Positions 41,319 through 44,631 of a stretch of 44,631 nt of DNA are shown here, one piece after another. The notes under the pieces were generated by a model that was not told where the DNA came from, ran no database searches, and worked only from the letters and a program-made list of their open reading frames with translations. Both the position numbers and the translations under genes were made by a program. This DNA comes from Polaromonas sp. (GTDB lineage: Bacteria; Pseudomonadota; Gammaproteobacteria; Burkholderiales; Burkholderiaceae_C), in assembly GCA_021153985.1 (NCBI GenBank), contig JAJKJM010000072.1, positions 1 to 44,631 on the forward strand, written 5' to 3'. Position 1 is the first letter of the stretch; the number at the start of each line of letters is the position of its first letter.

Positions 41319-41792
41319 ATGATCTTGTTTTTAGACTTCGATGGCGTGTTGCACCCCGAGCCTGCCTCCACCCGTCATTACCTCTGTCGCCTACCGCTAC
41401 TAGATGAGATCCTGATGGACTACCCAAAAGTTGAGATCGTCATCTCATCGGCCTGGCGCTTGGATTGGACAGAGGAGAGCAAGCAGATCGATGGGATGAA
41501 GGCGCATTTCTCGCTCGCGCTGAGAGACAGAGTGGTGGGAGTCACACCAGATCGTAGGCAAAGCCCAGCAGCTCAAGCGCCCTACGGTCTTGGTGAGTAC
41601 ATCCGCGAGTGGGAGTGTTTGGATTGGCTCAGGACGCATCGGCCACCGGGCACGCCCTATGTGATCCTGGATGACCGGGCCTGGCTGTTCCGCCCGGACA
41701 ACCCGCACCTGATGATCGTGGATTGCGATGACGGCTTTATGCCGCACAACGAGGCGGAGTTCAGAGATCGCCTGGCCAGAATGGCTGCATAA
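41319..41792 (+). CDS. HAD-like hydrolase domain protein
   Basis: 157-residue predicted phosphatase-like protein with the haloacid dehalogenase motif 1 MILFLDFDGVLHP (nucleophile and acid aspartates D6 and D8), motif 2 IVISSAWR and the late acidic motif VILDDRAWLF. No cap domain is visible, consistent with small compact HAD proteins. The substrate is unknown. The following phosphoesterase gene starts 26 bases downstream in the same direction, with an aggaga site, so the two may form an operon involved in nucleotide or phosphate handling. Confidence 0.8.
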   Translation: MILFLDFDGVLHPEPASTRHYLCRLPLLDEILMDYPKVEIVISSAWRLDWTEESKQIDGMKAHFSLALRDRVVGVTPDRRQSPAAQAPYGLGEYIREWECLDWLRTHRPPGTPYVILDDRAWLFRPDNPHLMIVDCDDGFMPHNEAEFRDRLARMAA

Positions 41793-41818
41793 GCAAACAC
41801 TGTTTCAGGAGACAAAGC

Positions 41819-42727
41819 ATGAAGCTGCACATTCTGTCTGACCTGCACAACGAGTTCGTGCCGCATCAGGCGCATCCAGCGGCAGTGGCCGCTGCTCATG
41901 TCATCGTGCTGGCCGGCGACATCGATCAGGGCACCCGGGGCCTGACATGGGCGCGGGAGGCATTTCCAAACCACGAGATTATTTACGTGGCCGGAAATCA
42001 TGAGTTCTACCACCACCACTGGAACCAATTGCTGGACGACTTGCGCCACAAGGCCGATACGCTTGGTATCCATTTCCTGGAGAACCAAACGGTGACGATC
42101 GGCGGGATCCGCTTCCTGGGAGCCTCGCTGTGGACCGACTATGACTACTTCGGGCGGAACAAGCGGCAGACCTGCATGCGCGAGGCCGAAGAAAAGCTCA
42201 ATGACTTCAGGCTCATCAAGGCGCAAACCATCCAGCCGGAGAGGGTCTCAGCGATCCTCGGAACAGCCGATGGCAAAAGAGGACCCGTGCGATGGAGCCG
42301 AAAATTGACGGCCGTTCACACGCTGGCGCGTCATCAGGCGAGCATGGCCTGGTTGCAAGCCGAGTTGCCAAAGGGCGATTCAGATCGGACAGTGGTGATC
42401 ACGCATCACTTCCCGCATCGAAACAGTTGCGCGCAACAGTGGTCGAACGCGCCACTCACAGCGATCTTTGGGTCGAACCTGCCGAACGAGGTGCTTCTGG
42501 GAGGCAGGCTCTGGATTCATGGGCATACTCATGACAGCTGCAACTATCGGATCGGAGACTCGAAGCGCGCTGTTCGGGTGATCTGCAATCCGCGCGGCTA
42601 CCCGGTAGGTTGGCTCAAAGACGAGTTCGAGAACATGTTGTTTAACCCATCGCTGATGGTCGACCTCGACGATCCGGAGGATGGGCCAGATCCACGGAGC
42701 TTCCCGCTGCCGGAGTACAGATCATGA
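41819..42727 (+). CDS. calcineurin-like metallophosphoesterase
   Basis: 302-residue dimetal phosphoesterase. It has all the family metal-ligand motifs: MKLHILSDLHNEF, VLAGDIDQGTRGL, VAGNHEFYHHH, ITHHFPHR and IHGHTHDSC. It belongs to the cytoplasmic type without a signal peptide. The substrate is unknown; phosphomonoesters, phosphodiesters and cyclic nucleotides are all used in the family. It follows the HAD gene and precedes the BPSL0761-like gene. A truncated relative lies at 42974, so the region seems to have undergone duplication and recombination. Confidence 0.88.
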   Translation: MKLHILSDLHNEFVPHQAHPAAVAAAHVIVLAGDIDQGTRGLTWAREAFPNHEIIYVAGNHEFYHHHWNQLLDDLRHKADTLGIHFLENQTVTIGGIRFLGASLWTDYDYFGRNKRQTCMREAEEKLNDFRLIKAQTIQPERVSAILGTADGKRGPVRWSRKLTAVHTLARHQASMAWLQAELPKGDSDRTVVITHHFPHRNSCAQQWSNAPLTAIFGSNLPNEVLLGGRLWIHGHTHDSCNYRIGDSKRAVRVICNPRGYPVGWLKDEFENMLFNPSLMVDLDDPEDGPDPRSFPLPEYRS

Positions 42728-42755
42728 AGATGAAACAACACGGAGGGATCACGGC

Positions 42756-42977
42756 ATGACCACACCACACGAAAGAACACGGGCGCTGCGCTGGGCCGGC
42801 GAATTCCTGTTTGAGCTTCAGGGAAGTGGTGCTGCGGCAGCATTGCCGGACCATCTGAAACGGCAGCTCCCAGTGATTCTGCGCCACTACCCGAGAGCAT
42901 TCGAGATCGCCCAGGAGGCAAAACTGCAGAGTCATCAAGATTTCCCCTGGCTTGGCCCGGAGGAGGGCGAAAGATGA
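42756..42977 (+). CDS. BPSL0761-like small protein
   Basis: 73-residue soluble protein: MTTPHERTRALRWAGEFLFELQ, then LPDHLKRQLPVILRHYPRAFEIA. It resembles the small BPSL0761-type proteins of Burkholderiales, whose function is unknown. ATG 42756 follows cggaggg. The stop overlaps the start of the next phosphoesterase-like gene in ATGA fashion, so the two were probably co-transcribed in the source locus. Confidence 0.72.
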   Translation: MTTPHERTRALRWAGEFLFELQGSGAAAALPDHLKRQLPVILRHYPRAFEIAQEAKLQSHQDFPWLGPEEGER

Positions 42978-43378
42978 AACTGCACGTCCTATCTGATCTG
43001 CACCGGGAGCTCTGCGGCTTCTACCCCGACGCGGCCGCCGTGCGCGAGGCGGACGTAATCATTCTTGCCGGAGATATTGACAAAGGGATCAAGGGCACGG
43101 CCTGGGCCAGAAGCGCTTTCCCCAACAAGCCTGTCGTCTACGTGGCGGATAAGGAGATCCTCCGTGCTGAAGACTTACGCACAGCACTTCTAACTGCAAC
43201 TTACTCAAAAAATTTCGCGCCTCATGTACGCACATTTCTGGACGAAGCGCCTGTTTCTCAAATCGCAGACGTGGCTGAGCAGCTACATCACGAAACAGGC
43301 GTTAATCGCGTCGCGTTATGGCAGCACATGCGCGACGCGGTCCGAGCAGCGTATACAGTTCGAGACATTTGGTTGTGA
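42974..43378 (+). CDS. truncated phosphoesterase joined to an unrelated C-terminus
   Basis: 134-residue chimera. Residues 1-57 (MKLHVLSDLHRELCGFY, then VIILAGDIDKGIKG and VYVA) closely parallel the start of the phosphoesterase at 41819. Exactly where that protein continues GNHEFY, this one switches to DKEILRAEDLRTALLTATYS and ends VALWQHMRDAVRAAYTVRDIWL, a helical stretch I cannot assign and whose codons are less GC-rich. Four of the five metal-binding motifs are lost, so phosphoesterase activity is not expected. It reads as the result of a recombination joining two genes; the fusion may or may not be expressed. Confidence 0.65.
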   Translation: MKLHVLSDLHRELCGFYPDAAAVREADVIILAGDIDKGIKGTAWARSAFPNKPVVYVADKEILRAEDLRTALLTATYSKNFAPHVRTFLDEAPVSQIADVAEQLHHETGVNRVALWQHMRDAVRAAYTVRDIWL

Positions 43379-43408
43379 GCGCACACGATAATCACTTGGA
43401 GTTCTGAG

Positions 43409-43792
43409 ATGAATCGTAGGAAAGCTCCACTTCATCCAGGTGTGGTCCTTCATGAATACTTGGGCGACATTTCGATTGCCGAGGCAGCCAGGAAGCTGGC
43501 GGTTAGCCGTTCTGTGCTGTCACGCATATTGCATGGGCAATCCGGAATTTCCGCGGACATGGCGATCCGTCTCGGACTGGCATTGCAGACATCGCCAGAC
43601 TTGTGGGCCGGGTTGCAGTGGCGGTTTAATCTGTATTTGGCCGGCAAGCACCCAAAGCCCAGGGTTGAGCGCATCGTGACAATGATCAAGGATAAGTCGA
43701 TATTGGATCTCAAGGGAATGCTGCGTCCGCCCACTGGGATGAAAGTGTCAATAGAGGAGATGAGACGAGCACCTGCAGACCTCGACACGTAG
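43409..43792 (+). CDS. HigA-family addiction-module antitoxin
   Basis: 127-residue HTH antitoxin. The entry motif KAPLHPGVVLHEYLGD, then SIAEAARKLAVSRSVLSRIL, is the HigA signature; the remainder (SPDLWAGLQWRFNLYLA) is the dimer and toxin-contact region. A HigB toxin gene normally lies directly upstream; here the upstream gene is the chimera, which lacks HigB features, so this antitoxin is an orphan. Downstream, nothing with toxin character is seen. The C-terminus is longer than the minimal family length, with a tail containing IEEMRRAPADLDT. Confidence 0.82.
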   Translation: MNRRKAPLHPGVVLHEYLGDISIAEAARKLAVSRSVLSRILHGQSGISADMAIRLGLALQTSPDLWAGLQWRFNLYLAGKHPKPRVERIVTMIKDKSILDLKGMLRPPTGMKVSIEEMRRAPADLDT

Positions 43793-43907
43793 GACGGTGC
43801 AGCACGTGGTGGGCGGGGTTGTTGGCCTCGCCAATCGGCTGGGGGAGTGCCCATCCTATTGCTCCATAAGTGGGGATGCCTACGAATGCATGGACTACCT
43901 CCTGGTA

Positions 43908-43961
43908 GTCCAAGTTTTTGTCCGCACCCCCCGTGGGTCAGATTTCGATGGAATTCAACAG
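43908..43961 (+). repeat. mobile-element-end-like repeat, copy A
   Basis: GTCCAAGTTTTTGTCCGCACC, then CCCGTGGGTCAGATTTCGATGG and AATTCAACAG. It is imperfectly repeated at 44404-44456 in the same orientation and its first 21 bases recur at 44381-44401. The form resembles the multiple transposase-binding repeats at ends of elements such as the IS21 or Tn7 families. No transposase gene accompanies it here. Confidence 0.55.
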
Positions 43962-43994
43962 TTTCAGCTACGAGAGACTCTTGAGAGATAGATC

Positions 43995-44174
43995 ATGAAA
44001 GAAATTCGCCTTTGCTGGGCAGCACATGTTGTTCATCATGAAGATGAGTTGAAAGATGGCGGACTGTGGACTCCTGCCACCGAAGACGCGCGTCGCGACT
44101 ATCAGATCGTCGCTGACGCTGGCAATGAGGTCTATGGCCCCGGCTCACACTGGGTGGAAGAGCGCGAGGCGTAA
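43995..44174 (+). CDS. small hypothetical protein
   Basis: 59-residue frame starting MKEIRLCWAAHVVHHEDELK, then GGLWTPATEDARRDYQIVAD and ending SHWVEEREA. Its composition is protein-like and a gaga site precedes the ATG. It lies between the two mobile-end-like repeats. The family was not recognised. Confidence 0.55.
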   Translation: MKEIRLCWAAHVVHHEDELKDGGLWTPATEDARRDYQIVADAGNEVYGPGSHWVEEREA

Positions 44175-44359
44175 GGTGCACGGATTGCGTACCCACGACT
44201 TTGGTGCTGTACACGTCAAGGATGCTGGGGTAGCAAGGCCTCGCGAAAACATCTGATCCCGCAATGCTCAACGCCTGATGACATTCAATGTCGCCACGAC
44301 CATCACCCTAATTTCCCCTGCTTTGATAATAAGCAGGGTAGTGCCTACGTGGGTCAGTT

Positions 44360-44386
44360 TTGGACTTACGGCATAAACCAGTCCAA
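44360..44386. repeat. inverted repeat beside the end-like repeats
   Basis: TTGGACT, a 13-base spacer, then AGTCCAA: a perfect 7-bp inverted repeat that overlaps the start of the end-like repeat at 44381. Confidence 0.4.
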
Positions 44387-44456
44387 GTTAATATCCGCAC
44401 CCCCTCCAAGTTATTGTCCGCACCACCTCGGGTCAGACTTCAGCGGAATTCAATAG
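44381..44456 (+). repeat. mobile-element-end-like repeats, copies B and C
   Basis: GTCCAAGTTAATATCCGCACC (44381-44401) and CTCCAAGTTATTGTCCGCACC (44404-44424) stand in tandem, 23 bases apart. The second continues ACCTCGGGTCAGACTTCAGC and GGAATTCAATAG, matching the whole of copy A. No gene is seen from 44175 to the window end; after 44457 the sequence is AT-rich and featureless to me. Confidence 0.55.
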
Positions 44457-44631
44457 CGAAGGTCCCGAAAGGCCTGATGCGCTCCGATTTCCGACGTTTC
44501 GTCGAACCCGCGCTACATACTTAAACGTCAGAACGTATTTATGGAGATTCGCAACCCTTTGGATTCGAATTTTCGAAAATTCTAAAGCTTTTATAATAAT
44601 GGCGAGGAATTTAAGATAGCACAGCTCTACC

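Noticed and set aside
43797..43991. 64-codon frame after the HigA-like gene
   Set aside because: It runs through the end-like repeat and has no ribosome binding site or family features.

Overview
The window looks like a chromosome segment of a betaproteobacterium of the Comamonadaceae (Polaromonas/Rhodoferax type). This is inferred from the rplM-rpsI / bactofilin / erpA order, the high-GC coding style, the DUF2339-DUF3999 pair, and three copies of an intergenic repeat of a kind I associate with that family. No database search was possible, so family names rest on motifs and remembered family features.

Region 1 (1-13745) is ordinary chromosome. It holds rplM (5' cut), rpsI, a membrane-anchored coiled-coil protein, a bactofilin, erpA, a DHA2-type MFS exporter, an EamA permease divergent from a LysR regulator, a large DUF2339 membrane protein overlapping a DUF3999 protein, an Lrp/AsnC regulator, and glmS.

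Region 2 (about 13758 to about 40.4 kb) is a large Tn7-like transposon loaded with defence genes and sitting at the glmS 3' end (attTn7). Three copies of TAAAGTCGTAAACA start 37 bp after the glmS stop and resemble the TnsB-binding sites of Tn7. From the glmS side the cargo is: (a) a CapH/CapP-like regulator pair (HTH protein plus ImmA/IrrE metalloprotease), divergent from (b) a CBASS operon with a Zn-dependent phospholipase C, a lipoprotein, a DUF2235 alpha/beta hydrolase with two membrane segments, a CD-NTase, a stand-alone E2-like protein, a frameshifted gene, a DUF2188 protein and a SLATT-like two-helix membrane protein; (c) a type I Wadjet operon (jetA-jetB-jetC-jetD) led by a small Cys-rich gene that overlaps jetA; and (d) a 988-residue PHP-plus-ATPase protein (TrlF-like). 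The transposition genes follow: a long TniQ/TnsD, an HTH protein overlapping a second, short TniQ, and on the opposite strand tnsC, tnsB and tnsA. All the transposition proteins look intact. TnsB has D338/D426/E461 with the 88/35 spacing I remember for Tn7 TnsB.

The orientation is odd. In Tn7 the tnsA end lies next to glmS; here tnsA is the transposition gene farthest from glmS. I could not identify the terminal repeats on the tnsA side.

Region 3 (about 41.0-44.6 kb) is a second accessory stretch with signs of decay: an orphan DUF2384-type antitoxin, a HAD-like protein, a metallophosphoesterase, a BPSL0761-type small protein, a truncated phosphoesterase joined to an unrelated tail, an orphan HigA-type antitoxin, a small unknown protein, and repeats that look like remnants of mobile-element ends.

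Taken together, the element is a mobile defence island: a regulated nucleotide-signalling abortive system, an SMC-based anti-plasmid system and a further nuclease/ATPase candidate, moved by a Tn7-like machine with two different target-selector proteins.
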